From an uncultured Alphaproteobacteria bacterium (lineage in GTDB: Bacteria; Pseudomonadota; Alphaproteobacteria; Rs-D84), in assembly GCA_934272785.1 (NCBI GenBank), contig CAKQSE010000006.1, positions 1-64,000 on the forward strand: DNA of 64,000 bases, in the 5' to 3' direction. The notes under the pieces were generated by a model. It saw nothing but the letters and a program-made list of their open reading frames with translations. It had not been told where the DNA came from and did not search any database. Positions 42,843-51,363 of this stretch are shown piece after piece (the stretch's first letter is position 1; each line of letters starts with the position of its first letter). The translations under genes and the position numbers were made by a program.

Positions 42843-45242
42843 ATGTCTGTAAATAATGAATATACCGGTGATTCAATTAAAGTATTAAAGGGGCTGGAGG
42901 CAGTAAAAAAACGCCCTGGAATGTATATTGGTGACGTGGGCGAGGGTGGTTCCGGTCTGCACCACATGATTTACGAAGTTGTCAATAACTCTATTGACGA
43001 GGCGATGGCCGGTTACGCCGACACGGTGTATGTTTCATTGAATGCAGATGGGTCTGCGACAATTCGCGATAATGGTCGTGGTATGCCGTTTGATATCAAC
43101 CACGAAACTGGGCGCAGTGCGCTGGAATTGATTATGTGCGAATTGCATGCCGGTGGTAAGTTCGATAACGAAGGCAACGGTGCGTACAAGGTATCGGGCG
43201 GTCTGCACGGTGTTGGTGTGTCGGTTGTAAATGCGTTGTCCACGTGGCTGGAGGTGCGCGTATGGCGTGGCGACAAAGAAGCAATAATGACGTTTGCCGA
43301 TGGTGTGCCGACATCTGATTTGAAAATCATTGATAACACAACACATCATGAACACGGGACCGAGGTTACGTTCCTGCCGTCGCCGGACACTTTTACAGGC
43401 ACAGAATTTAATTTTGATACAATGGAAACGTGGCTGCGTGAACAGTCGTATTTGAACGCAAACGTAAAAATTATTCTGGAAGATTTGCGCGGGGGCGAAA
43501 AAAAGACACGTGAATTTCATTCGGTTGATGGGTTAAAGGGTTTTGCGACATACCTGGATAAATCCAAGGAATTGTTAAACCGCGAACCAATTCATATTAT
43601 CAAGCAGATTGATGAAACATATATTGAAATTGTTCTGCAATGGACAACGGCGTATACAGAAACATCGTTATGCTTTACCAATAATATTCCAAACCGTGAT
43701 GGTGGAACGCATCTGGCGGGATTTCGTGCGGGTCTGACACGTGCGATAAACAAATACATTGGTGAAAAGGTTACCAAGAAAGACATCAGCCTGTCGGGTG
43801 AAGATTTCCGCGAAGGTCTGACCAGTATCATCAGTGTGAAAATCCCGGATCCGAAATTTGGTTCCCAGACCAAGGATAAACTGGTATCCAGCGAGGTTCG
43901 ACCACTGGTTGAAAATACCGTATCAGAATTGCTGTATGAATTCTTGGATGAAAATCCGGCGATTGCAAAACTGATTATAGACAAGATTATCGAAGCCGCC
44001 ACCGCGCGCGAGGCCGCCCGCAAGGCGCGTGAATTATCGCGCAAGAAAACGGGGCCGGAATTGGGTGGTCTGCCCGGGAAATTGGCAAATTGCAGTGAGC
44101 GCGATCCGGCAAAATGTGAATTATTCATAGTCGAGGGGGACTCGGCTGGTGGTACGGCAAAGCAGGGACGCGACCGCAAGACCCAGGCAATTTTGCCGTT
44201 GCGTGGTAAAATCTTGAACGTTGAACGCGTGCGTTTTGATAAAATGCTGGGGTCGGATACGATTGGTGCGCTGATTACGACAATGGGCGCGGGTATCGGC
44301 AAAGACGATTTTGATATTGAAAAAATGCGTTATCACAAGGTCATTATCATGACCGATGCTGATGTCGACGGACAGCATATTCAGACGTTGTTGATGACGT
44401 TCTTTTTCCGCTATATGCCCGAGGCAATTGAACGTGGATACATCTATGTTGCAAAGCCGCCACTTTACGGCGTAACACGTGGAAAACAGCAATTGTATCT
44501 GCAAAACGAACGTGAAATGGACGACTATCTGATGGATCAATTGGCAACCGATGGCGTTATCGAAACGTTTTCTGGGACCCAGATTTCCGGCGCAGATTTG
44601 AAACGTTTGCTGACATTGATTCTGAATATGCAAAACACGTTACAGGCATTGGGACACATTATGCCGTTGCGTTTTATCGAGGCATTGGCCCTGAACGGTG
44701 CGTTTGATAACGAAAACCCTGATACATTTGCGGCAACGCAAAAATTGCTGGATGCCCAGGAACTGGAATTCGAACGTGGTTGGCGCGTGTCGGGCGATGC
44801 GTCTGGTATTACAATCACACGCACGTTGCGCAGTGTTACCGAAACATACGTTTTGCCACGTGAAAAAATCAATTCGCCAGAAATCCGCGCATGGTTGCGT
44901 ATGGATGGGCGCAATGAACTGATGGAAATATTTGTTCATCCGTGCACGTTGCGCGTCAAGGCGAAATCGCAAAAGATTTGGGGCGCGTTGAATTTGCTGA
45001 ACACGGCATTTGAATACGCGAAAAATGGTTTAAAGATTCAACGCTATAAAGGTTTGGGTGAAATGAACGCCGAACAATTATGGGAAACAACGATGGATCC
45101 GAATAACCGCAGCCTGTTCCAGGTCAAAATCAATGACGCATCCCAGGCGGACGAGGTTATATCTATGCTGATGGGTGATGTCGTTGAACCACGTCGCGAC
45201 TTTATCGTTGATAATGCGCTGGCGGCGAATCTGGACGTTTAA
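42843..45242 (+). CDS. gyrB: DNA gyrase subunit B
   Basis: 799 aa. GHKL ATPase domain with EVVNNSIDEAMAG, DNGRGMPFD and GGLHGVGVSVVNALS; the second domain with the TOPRIM motifs EGDSAGGTAKQGRDRKTQAILPLRGK and MTDADVDGQHI; the C-terminal IQRYKGLGEMNAEQLWETTMDP block distinguishes GyrB from ParE. I use the ATG at 42843 (MSVNNEYTGDSIKVLKGLEAV) preceded by AAAGGAA. Gyrase introduces negative supercoils. Confidence 0.98.
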   Translation: MSVNNEYTGDSIKVLKGLEAVKKRPGMYIGDVGEGGSGLHHMIYEVVNNSIDEAMAGYADTVYVSLNADGSATIRDNGRGMPFDINHETGRSALELIMCELHAGGKFDNEGNGAYKVSGGLHGVGVSVVNALSTWLEVRVWRGDKEAIMTFADGVPTSDLKIIDNTTHHEHGTEVTFLPSPDTFTGTEFNFDTMETWLREQSYLNANVKIILEDLRGGEKKTREFHSVDGLKGFATYLDKSKELLNREPIHIIKQIDETYIEIVLQWTTAYTETSLCFTNNIPNRDGGTHLAGFRAGLTRAINKYIGEKVTKKDISLSGEDFREGLTSIISVKIPDPKFGSQTKDKLVSSEVRPLVENTVSELLYEFLDENPAIAKLIIDKIIEAATAREAARKARELSRKKTGPELGGLPGKLANCSERDPAKCELFIVEGDSAGGTAKQGRDRKTQAILPLRGKILNVERVRFDKMLGSDTIGALITTMGAGIGKDDFDIEKMRYHKVIIMTDADVDGQHIQTLLMTFFFRYMPEAIERGYIYVAKPPLYGVTRGKQQLYLQNEREMDDYLMDQLATDGVIETFSGTQISGADLKRLLTLILNMQNTLQALGHIMPLRFIEALALNGAFDNENPDTFAATQKLLDAQELEFERGWRVSGDASGITITRTLRSVTETYVLPREKINSPEIRAWLRMDGRNELMEIFVHPCTLRVKAKSQKIWGALNLLNTAFEYAKNGLKIQRYKGLGEMNAEQLWETTMDPNNRSLFQVKINDASQADEVISMLMGDVVEPRRDFIVDNALAANLDV

Positions 45243-45267
45243 TAAAAAATAAAATGGGGGAAATGAT

Positions 45268-45531
45268 ATGCCTGAAAATACTGATGATAAAAATGTTGTA
45301 ACAATGCCTGATGGTCGTCGTTTTCGTGTAAATGACGATGGGTCGGTTACTGTGCTGGATGGGGCCCAGGGAATAGAAAGTATGCCCGCCGAAAAAGAAG
45401 ATAAAGAAGCACAACAGAAAGCCGGTGACGCATTTAAACAGGGCAAAGAAAAATTGTTGGCGATGTTGGGTAAATCAAAACTGAGCCCGGAACAATTGGC
45501 GGCCATGGCGCGTGCGCACGAAAATGAATAA
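45268..45531 (+). CDS. Small acidic protein, 87 aa
   Basis: Starts MPENTDDKNVVTMPDGRRFRV after GGGGGAA. The N-terminal part (VVTMPDGRRFRVNDDGSVTVLDGAQG) looks like a small beta module; the C-terminal half is a charged helix. No signal peptide. It follows gyrB by 25 bases and its end overlaps the next gene, so these genes are probably one transcript. Family not recognised. Confidence 0.65.
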   Translation: MPENTDDKNVVTMPDGRRFRVNDDGSVTVLDGAQGIESMPAEKEDKEAQQKAGDAFKQGKEKLLAMLGKSKLSPEQLAAMARAHENE

Positions 45532-46213
45532 TTCTGGTTGCGGTATGTTCACCGCCAAATGGTTTGCGGAATTGGACGGGCAACTGCGCGCAATGGGCGC
45601 GGACAGTGATGCGCAATCATTTGACCAGATACGTGATAACCTGGCCCATCGCCAGGTATGCACGCCGGACGCATTTGCGACGCATTGCGCGTATGTGATT
45701 CTGGCGGGCGGTTTTTCCCAAAAAACGGCCAAGGCAATTCATGAAAAAATAATGACCGCACTACGTGCCCGTGGTGCGGATTTTGATTATCTGTTTTCAA
45801 TATTTCATAATAAAAACAAGATAAACGCGATATGCCAGATTTGGAATGCGCGCGCGGCGTTGTGCGCGAAATACTATGAATTAAACGATGTATCCGCGCG
45901 GCTGGATTTTTTGGCGCGATTGCCGCATATTGGAAAGATTACGGCAAATCACCTGGCGCGGAACCTGGGCGAAGATGTTGTGAAATACGATATCTGGATT
46001 CAGCGTCTGGGCGCGCTGTATAGCGGAAACGCGGCGTTGCGCGACAAAATTGATAATAAAAAACTGGACCCAGATGTTCGTGCGGCCTGTGACGCGATGT
46101 TTTGCACATTGTGCAGCGCAACAGGATTACTACGCGGGTATGTTGATGTCGTTTTATGGAAGGCGGCCCAAACCGGATTGATAGGGGAACTGAAACATGG
46201 ATGTAAAGATTGA
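45524..46213 (+). CDS. HhH-GPD-like protein (DNA glycosylase-related)
   Basis: 229 aa. A helix-hairpin-helix FLARLPHIGKITANHLARNLG near residues 135-155 is followed by KYDIWIQRLGAL, which corresponds to the catalytic-aspartate segment of HhH-GPD glycosylases (compare VDTHVFR of Nth). The lysine used by bifunctional enzymes is not in its usual place, so a monofunctional glycosylase or a DNA-binding relative is more likely. No FeS cysteine cluster is seen. The start at 45524 lies within the previous gene's last codons; a GTG 12 bases earlier is an alternative. It overlaps udg by 17 bases, which suggests a repair function. Confidence 0.65.
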   Translation: MNNSGCGMFTAKWFAELDGQLRAMGADSDAQSFDQIRDNLAHRQVCTPDAFATHCAYVILAGGFSQKTAKAIHEKIMTALRARGADFDYLFSIFHNKNKINAICQIWNARAALCAKYYELNDVSARLDFLARLPHIGKITANHLARNLGEDVVKYDIWIQRLGALYSGNAALRDKIDNKKLDPDVRAACDAMFCTLCSATGLLRGYVDVVLWKAAQTGLIGELKHGCKD

Positions 46214-46859
46214 ACAGTCGTGGAAAGATGCGCTGGCGGGTGAATTTGATAAAGAATATTTTATCAAACTGACGGATTTTGTGCGGGCACAGTATTTGTC
46301 TGGTCGGCCGGTTTTTCCCGCACCGCAAAATATTTTTAATGCGTTTAATTTGTGCCCATTGCCAGATGTCAAGGTTGTGATTATCGGCCAGGATCCATAT
46401 CATGAACCGGGCCAGGCGCATGGATTGTGCTTTTCGGTATTGCCACCGACGCCCGTTCCACCCAGCCTGGTAAATATCTATCGTGAAATTGAATCTGACC
46501 TGGGACGGCCCAGTGCGACGCACGGTGATTTAACCGCATGGGCGCGCCAGGGCGTGTTGCTGTTAAATTCCACGCTGACGGTGGCGGCGCACCAGGCGGC
46601 ATCACACGCGGGGCGTGGGTGGGAACAATTTACCGATGCGGTTATTCGCGCCACCGCCGCGCGTGATAATATTGTTTATATGCTGTGGGGCGCGTATGCC
46701 CAGCGCAAGGCGGAATTTGTTGACCCAACGCGTAATCTGATTTTGAAATCGGTGCACCCGTCACCACTGTCGGCGCATCGTGGATTTTTTGGAAATCACC
46801 ATTTTTCACGTGCAAACCAGTATCTGATTCAACACGGCAAAACACCGATAGAGTGGTAA
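46197..46859 (+). CDS. udg: Uracil-DNA glycosylase, family 1
   Basis: 220 aa. The water-activating loop is VIIGQDPYHEPGQAHGLCFSV with D66, followed by VPPSLVNIYREI, VLLLNSTLTV and the DNA-intercalating HPSPLSAHRGFFG with its catalytic histidine near residue 186. All family 1 motifs are intact. It removes uracil from DNA. It overlaps the upstream HhH protein by 17 bases and is followed by a strong terminator. Confidence 0.97.
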   Translation: MDVKIEQSWKDALAGEFDKEYFIKLTDFVRAQYLSGRPVFPAPQNIFNAFNLCPLPDVKVVIIGQDPYHEPGQAHGLCFSVLPPTPVPPSLVNIYREIESDLGRPSATHGDLTAWARQGVLLLNSTLTVAAHQAASHAGRGWEQFTDAVIRATAARDNIVYMLWGAYAQRKAEFVDPTRNLILKSVHPSPLSAHRGFFGNHHFSRANQYLIQHGKTPIEW

Positions 46860-46860
46860 A

Positions 46861-46890
46861 AAACACCGGCAAATACCGGTGTTTTTTATG
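46861..46890 (+). terminator. Terminator after udg
   Basis: AAACACCGGCAAATACCGGTGTTTTTTA: ACCGG/CCGGT stem with T6. Shares its stem with the terminators at 14.3, 48.2 and 51.0 kb. Confidence 0.9.
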
Positions 46891-46953
46891 GAAATTTATA
46901 CCTATGTATGACACAATGACCAATGTCATAACACACAAACATAAGGCGAGCAC

Positions 46954-48198
46954 ATGAAAAAACTAAGTATATTCACATTATGTTTCTTGTTATCTGCGTG
47001 TGGTGGAAACTCTGATTCCAGAAGTTATCCATACCAAAATCGACCACATAATCCACTGGGCGTGCCAACCAATCCGACCCAGGATTTTGAAAACACTATT
47101 ACAACCAGCAACGCGCAAAAAACAGGTTTGATATCTAACAGTGAAAATCAAATTTCTGATTACGTTGTCTACAGATTAAACGAGTGGAATTTATATAACC
47201 CAAATATCGGTCAAGATATTTCAAAGGGCGACATTGCGACCGCGGCCGCATGGCTGACCAGTGGCGACCACACCGCATCGGAAATAGAAGCAAAGTTTGC
47301 TGATAATTTAACACTGATGCACATGGCGGCATACGTTGTCGATAACAGATTGAATTCGTGCTTTAATAATGCAAGTGTCGGCTCGGCCGCTGCATGTTTT
47401 GTAAAATGGCGCAACAACAATGGGGCGTATTATAACAAAATCTCGGACGAAATACATAAATACACCACAGATTTAAGTGCCACTGACGCCGAATTTAATT
47501 CAACATCTGGTTCAAAAATAAAATTTATATTGGACACAGATGGACGTATAACCGGTGCAAAAATCACCCAGGGTGAAAGCACAACTGATTTTGAAAATTG
47601 GACCAACGTTGATACTGATGCGCAATACATAACAACGACCACAATGAACTATAATTCTGGGGGCAAGGATTTAGGTTTATCGTATTCTGATTTTGGAACA
47701 TATAACATTGTAAAAAAACAAACTGACAAAAACACTGGTCTGGAAACGCCCGAAACTGTTCAAGACAGTGGTGTATTTGCCGGTGGGTATGCATCACAAA
47801 AAATAGACCCAGCAGATATCGCGCAAGATTTAACATTTTCTGGTCGTGCGGTTGGTACCGTATCATCTGGGGACACCAGTCTGAATTTGAGTGGTGATGC
47901 ATCCGTAACGTTTGACGTAACATCTAAATCCAGCACAGTTTCGGCAAAGTTTAACAACTGGTATGACGTCACCGCAAAAAATGACGGAACAATTATATTT
48001 GAAAATAATACTGGTAATATGCTGCCACTGCAATCGGTTGATGCAACCGGTCGCGCAACGGCCAGTGATGCCATAATGAACATTGGTTATTATGGTGAAA
48101 ATCCATCAAATAATCTGCCAACTGAATCCGCTGGAACAATTCAATACACAGAAACCAGTTCAGGATTAAAAATGGATATGGCTTTTGGTGCAAAGTAA
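46954..48198 (+). CDS. Surface-type lipoprotein with TbpB-like C-terminal barrel
   Basis: 414 aa. Signal MKKLSIFTLCFLLSACGGNS with lipobox LSAC. The C-terminal third has GVFAGGYASQKIDPADIA, TFSGRAVGTVSSGDTSLNLSG and SSTVSAKFNNWYDV, which resembles the eight-stranded barrel of transferrin-binding protein B and related surface lipoproteins (T-x-S/x-G-x-A-x-G-x-V ... G-x-x-x-V-x-F). The middle region is helical with two cysteines near residues 136 and 149. TbpB-like proteins bind host iron proteins or heme and are often exported by Slam; neither a receptor gene nor slam is seen nearby. Function is therefore open. Confidence 0.6.
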   Translation: MKKLSIFTLCFLLSACGGNSDSRSYPYQNRPHNPLGVPTNPTQDFENTITTSNAQKTGLISNSENQISDYVVYRLNEWNLYNPNIGQDISKGDIATAAAWLTSGDHTASEIEAKFADNLTLMHMAAYVVDNRLNSCFNNASVGSAAACFVKWRNNNGAYYNKISDEIHKYTTDLSATDAEFNSTSGSKIKFILDTDGRITGAKITQGESTTDFENWTNVDTDAQYITTTTMNYNSGGKDLGLSYSDFGTYNIVKKQTDKNTGLETPETVQDSGVFAGGYASQKIDPADIAQDLTFSGRAVGTVSSGDTSLNLSGDASVTFDVTSKSSTVSAKFNNWYDVTAKNDGTIIFENNTGNMLPLQSVDATGRATASDAIMNIGYYGENPSNNLPTESAGTIQYTETSSGLKMDMAFGAK

Positions 48199-48231
48199 AA
48201 AACACCGGCGTTTGCCGGTGTTTTTTTATCT
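48199..48231. terminator. Bidirectional terminator between lipoprotein and PagL-like gene
   Basis: AACACCGGCGTTTGCCGGTGTT with A6 on the left and T7 on the right. Same stem as other terminators in the window. Confidence 0.9.
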
Positions 48232-48251
48232 GTGCTCTATTATCTATGCTC

Positions 48252-48815
48252 TCAGAAATTATATGTAACCCCCAGGCCGTAAAATGCGTATGAATAATTT
48301 TCACGCGCGGTGTTGGCGTTTGAAAAGTGTTGCATAAATAATTCAATGTTTGTGCGGTCGTTTAATTTGTATCCACCAATCATTTTAAATTGGAACAATA
48401 ATTTCGCGCCCAGGCGTTCGTTCTGTTGCGCCTGGAGGCCGACGCCCGCGCCATTGGCGTAATACCATTTTTTACCGCTGAATATCACGACATCTTCGCT
48501 GACAAATACCATTGGAATTGAATACTTGTCCCAATGCCACCCGTATTTAGACCCCAGGCCGATTGTTTGGCCGATGTTTAATGACTGGCGCGCCGGAATG
48601 CGAAAGAACGTTGTCGGCTGGGAATACTGGAAATGCAGCATATAAAACGGCACCGGCCGCGATGGTGGCGGCACCAGGAAACCGCTGTCGATGCCCTGGC
48701 CGAAATGAAATGCAATTTGGTTTTCGTATTTGCCGGTAAATGGATTATCGGCGGCCATAGAACCGGTCGCAAACAGCAATCCAGACAAAAATAATGCGAT
48801 TTTTTTCATGCGCAT
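48252..48815 (-). CDS. PagL-like lipid A 3-O-deacylase
   Basis: 187 aa with a signal peptide (MRMKKIALFLSGLLFATGSMA). The C-terminal FMQHFSNANTARENYSYAFY carries H163 and S165 in the H-x-S-N pattern of the PagL active site, and the protein ends with an aromatic residue (TYNF) as outer-membrane barrels do. PagL removes the 3-position acyl chain of lipid A. The third catalytic residue (Glu) is not in its standard place and may be E172. A modified lipid A agrees with a host-associated lifestyle. Confidence 0.7.
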   Translation of the reverse strand: MRMKKIALFLSGLLFATGSMAADNPFTGKYENQIAFHFGQGIDSGFLVPPPSRPVPFYMLHFQYSQPTTFFRIPARQSLNIGQTIGLGSKYGWHWDKYSIPMVFVSEDVVIFSGKKWYYANGAGVGLQAQQNERLGAKLLFQFKMIGGYKLNDRTNIELFMQHFSNANTARENYSYAFYGLGVTYNF

Positions 48816-48919
48816 AATGATACACTATTTTCGGCCACTATTCAAATGAATTTATTAAAAAGTATAATGATTTTGCAAGGGGAACGATTTCCTGGCGTCT
48901 GTGCAGTATAATTTGTTTC

Positions 48920-48947
48920 TTGCAATCGATAAAAAGTCTGTTATAAT
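48920..48947 (+). promoter_or_regulatory. Promoter of elongator tRNA-Met
   Basis: TTGCAA (48920-48925), 16-bp spacer, TATAAT (48942-48947), 10 bases before the tRNA. Confidence 0.8.
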
Positions 48948-48957
48948 GCGTCGCATT

Positions 48958-49034
48958 GGCGGGATAGCTCAGCTGGTTAGAGCAGCGGAATCATAATCCG
49001 CGTGTCGGGGGTTCAAGTCCCTCTCCCGCTACCA
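48958..49034 (+). tRNA. Elongator tRNA-Met (CAT)
   Basis: 77 bases with encoded CCA. The acceptor stem is GGCGGGA/TCCCGCT, the D arm GCTC/GAGC, the anticodon stem GCGGA/TCCGC with loop ATCATAA, and the T arm GGGGG/CCCTC with loop TTCAAGT. The pattern is that of alphaproteobacterial elongator tRNA-Met; tRNA-Ile with a modified CAT anticodon is the alternative and cannot be fully excluded. Confidence 0.9.
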
Positions 49035-49040
49035 AAAATT

Positions 49041-49073
49041 CAACCCCGATTTATATCGGGGTTTGATTTTTGG
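49041..49073 (+). terminator. Terminator after tRNA-Met
   Basis: CAACCCCGAT/ATCGGGGTTTG with a TTAT loop followed by ATTTTTGG. Confidence 0.8.
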
Positions 49074-49102
49074 TAATTGTGATAGCGAGATTGTGTTGTT
49101 TA

Positions 49103-49756
49103 TTAAAAATCATTACCAACCAAATCATAGCGGCGGTGGATACAGCGTATAGTTGTCTGGTGCACGCCGGCGGTGATTTTATAATAAATATGCCGTCCAT
49201 CGCGGCGTGACGCGACAAAATCATCGTCAGACATTTTTTTCAAATACTGGGAAACCTTTATCTGGGGAATTCCTGTGCCATGGACGATGTCGGATACGCA
49301 TGATTCCCCGCGCCAGGTCAAGTATTCCAGAATGCGCATTTTGTCATAATTTGCAAACAGCTTGATTCGATTTGCCGCCATGGTTGTGTAATCGGTCGGC
49401 AGAATTTCACGAAAACCGCGGCGTAAAAATCGCAGGTTGTCGGTCATATGTCCGTATAATTTGCGCAGGCATACAAATATACTGGCGGGGTATTCGGTGC
49501 AAATTTCATAGTAAATAAAAATCCCGCGTCGTGTCGTTTGAACCAAGTGCGCATCACGCATTTTGCGCAGATGTTGGGAAATAATAACCTGTTCTGTATC
49601 CAAGCCATGCGCAATTGCCGATACCGATGATGCGCCAAATACGTCCAAAAATTCCAATATGCGCAGGCGCAGTGGGTGTCCGACATACGTCAATGCGCGC
49701 GCTGCGCGATGCATAATTTCTGGGGGAATTTGCGATGATAATTTTGGTTCTGTCAT
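49103..49756 (-). CDS. Tandem ArsR-family transcriptional regulator
   Basis: 217 aa from the ATG at 49756. Two complete ArsR winged-helix domains are fused: domain 1 at about residues 12-90 (LRLRILEFLDVFGASSVSAI, IISQHLRKMRDAHLV) and domain 2 at about 130-205 (YDKMRILEYLTWRGESCVSD, IKVSQYLKKMSDDDFV). Both keep the S-Q-x-L-x-K-M recognition helix. No obvious metal-binding CxCxxC motif is present. A monomer could therefore bind an operator like a normal dimer. It is divergent from a membrane protein with a CPVC motif, which it probably regulates. Confidence 0.85.
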   Translation of the reverse strand: MTEPKLSSQIPPEIMHRAARALTYVGHPLRLRILEFLDVFGASSVSAIAHGLDTEQVIISQHLRKMRDAHLVQTTRRGIFIYYEICTEYPASIFVCLRKLYGHMTDNLRFLRRGFREILPTDYTTMAANRIKLFANYDKMRILEYLTWRGESCVSDIVHGTGIPQIKVSQYLKKMSDDDFVASRRDGRHIYYKITAGVHQTTIRCIHRRYDLVGNDF

Positions 49757-49882
49757 GGTTGTATCCTGTTGATATTTGAACAATAGCAAAGATTTTTTTG
49801 AACAGCAAATAAATAATTTGACTTTTTAATAGATATGAATTATGATATGTATTGAAATTGATATATAAAAGGAGTGAAAAGT
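49757..49882. promoter_or_regulatory. Divergent promoter region of ArsR-like regulator and membrane protein
   Basis: 126 AT-rich bases with ATATGAATTATGATAT and TTGAAATTGATATAT, imperfect dyads that are candidates for ArsR binding. The rightward gene has a strong AAAAGGAG ribosome site at its end. Confidence 0.5.
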
Positions 49883-50383
49883 ATGAAAAAAAGGTTTGGG
49901 TTATTGATGGGAGTGTTATTGCCGGTATCTGCATTTGCAAATCCGGCGTGTCCGGTGTGCACGGTTGCAATCGGCGCATCACTGGAAGTTGCGCGACATA
50001 TTGGTGTTCCAGATAGTGTTGTTGGCCTGTGGGCTGGGGCAATGCTGGCGTTGTTGGGGTATTGGATAATAAAGTTTTTTGATATGCGTGGTTGGAATTG
50101 GTGGGGACGAAATTTTATGTTGATGGTATTGTCTGTTTCGACAATCGGATTTGCGTATTTGGGGACTGTTAAATATAATCCTGTGTGGATTTGCGGTTTG
50201 CTTCGTGCTGACCCTGTTTTGTTTGGCACGCTATGCGGGGCGGCGATATTTATAGTGACTGAAAAATTGTACGATTTTATGAAAGTGCGCAATAGTGGTC
50301 ACGCACATTTCCCATTTGAAAAGGTTGTGTTGCCGGTTGCTGCGCTGGCGTTGGCCAGCTGGGCAATGATTGCATGTCTGTAA
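49883..50383 (+). CDS. Membrane protein with N-terminal CPVC motif
   Basis: 166 aa from the ATG at 49883, with AAAAGGAG eight bases upstream; a GTG nine bases earlier lies too close to that site. The N-terminal hydrophobic segment (MGVLLPVSAFANPA) is followed by CPVCTVAIGASLEVARHIG, then four further membrane helices. A CPxC pair just after an export-type segment suggests redox or metal chemistry at the periplasmic face. It shares a promoter region with the divergent ArsR-like gene and is followed by a 188-aa soluble protein. I know similar CPVC proteins only as uncharacterised ones. Confidence 0.65.
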   Translation: MKKRFGLLMGVLLPVSAFANPACPVCTVAIGASLEVARHIGVPDSVVGLWAGAMLALLGYWIIKFFDMRGWNWWGRNFMLMVLSVSTIGFAYLGTVKYNPVWICGLLRADPVLFGTLCGAAIFIVTEKLYDFMKVRNSGHAHFPFEKVVLPVAALALASWAMIACL

Positions 50384-50403
50384 AAATAAAAAGGAGGAAA
50401 ACC

Positions 50404-50970
50404 ATGGCAATGGAAAAAATCAAAAGTGTCAAAGAATATGTTGAAAAAATGGATGCCGCGAAAAAGGTAAATCCAAAAGACCTGTCGTCTGATCAGGATT
50501 TATCAATCGGCATTATGAATCTGATTTCAATCGAAGAGCATTTGATGTTTTCGGGCGCGAAAACAGGCAAACATGAATTTTACGATATGATAAATGATGT
50601 GCGCGATTTGCGCAAACGCATGATGCAAAAAATAATCCCCGCATACGAGGGCGAGGTTTGGTGTATATCAAAGCATCTGTTGGCGGCCGCCATGCGTTTG
50701 TTTGAGGTTGGCACAAAAGCACAATCGGCGGGGGATACCACGCAGGCGAATGAACTGTTTGATGAATCGTATGGACTGTATTGCATGTTCTGGGGATTAA
50801 ATATGGGTATGATTGGTGGTGATGTAAAATACGTCAAGGCCACCCCCACGCCCAAGGAACGCGCCGCCACCGGCACCGCGCCAAAACAGGTGGTTGCGGC
50901 AGAAAATGCCGGCACAATGTCACGTTTGAAAAACTGGGTAAAAAACGCGGTAAATTGCTGCCTGGAATAA
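50404..50970 (+). CDS. Hypothetical protein, 188 aa, in ArsR-linked operon
   Basis: Starts MAMEKIKSVKEYVEKMD after an excellent AAAAGGAGG site. Helical; conserved-looking block SIEEHLMFSGAKTGKHEFYD then RKRMMQKII, with a second block containing cysteines near residues 81, 121, 185 and 186. No signal peptide. It is co-transcribed with the CPVC membrane protein 20 bases upstream, so it may act with it on the same metal or redox task. Family not recognised. Confidence 0.65.
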   Translation: MAMEKIKSVKEYVEKMDAAKKVNPKDLSSDQDLSIGIMNLISIEEHLMFSGAKTGKHEFYDMINDVRDLRKRMMQKIIPAYEGEVWCISKHLLAAAMRLFEVGTKAQSAGDTTQANELFDESYGLYCMFWGLNMGMIGGDVKYVKATPTPKERAATGTAPKQVVAAENAGTMSRLKNWVKNAVNCCLE

Positions 50971-50971
50971 C

Positions 50972-51010
50972 TAAAACCACCGGCAAATGCCGGTGGTTTT
51001 TATTTTCTTG
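50972..51010 (+). terminator. Terminator after the CPVC operon
   Basis: AAAACCACCGGCA/TGCCGGTGGTTTTT with an AA loop and T-run. Same ACCGGCA core as three other terminators here. Confidence 0.9.
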
Positions 51011-51066
51011 CATTTGTCCTTGATTTTTAGGCGCAATATCGTATAATCGCGGGGCAATAGTAAATC

Positions 51067-51140
51067 GCCCTAATAGTCTAGTGGTAAAACACGTCCTTGG
51101 TAAGGACGAGTCGCAAGTCCGATTCTTGCTTAGGGCACCA
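51067..51140 (+). tRNA. tRNA-Thr (GGT), atypical
   Basis: 74 bases with encoded CCA. The acceptor stem GCCCTAA/TTAGGGC and anticodon stem CGTCC/GGACG with loop TTGGTAA are perfect. Three features are odd: a C-A mismatch in the D stem (GTCT/AAAC), a four-base variable loop, and TCCGATT instead of TTCGATT in the T loop, so position 55 is C instead of U. It may be a functional but degenerate tRNA or a decaying one. It stands upstream of the aspS leader. Confidence 0.8.
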
Positions 51141-51363
51141 GAAATATATCATCTACTTTGCGTTTGTTTGTTTTTGTTCCGGTCATGTATGTCTAATACA
51201 CTCCCGTCACAAAAACTGCACAATACGCAGTATCTGATACATTTCACGAAATACACCATCTGCGTTGCGTTTGTATTTCGCTGTTGCTGAATTTTTATGG
51301 GCGCGATTGTGTTGATGTGACTGACAACCACGGAGTAATCTGAACCCACGACAAGTTATAAAT
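51141..51363. other. Leader region upstream of the aspS T-box
   Basis: About 220 bases between tRNA-Thr and the T-box without a plausible gene. A CGCAG/CTGCG helix spans 51226-51265 and a GTTG/CAAC hairpin lies near 51311-51328, so part of it may be the T-box stem I and linker. I could not identify a standard specifier loop by eye. Confidence 0.5.

Noticed and set aside
43592..44302. 236-codon antisense frame in gyrB
   Set aside because: Opposite the highly conserved TOPRIM region; composition follows the gyrB codon pattern.
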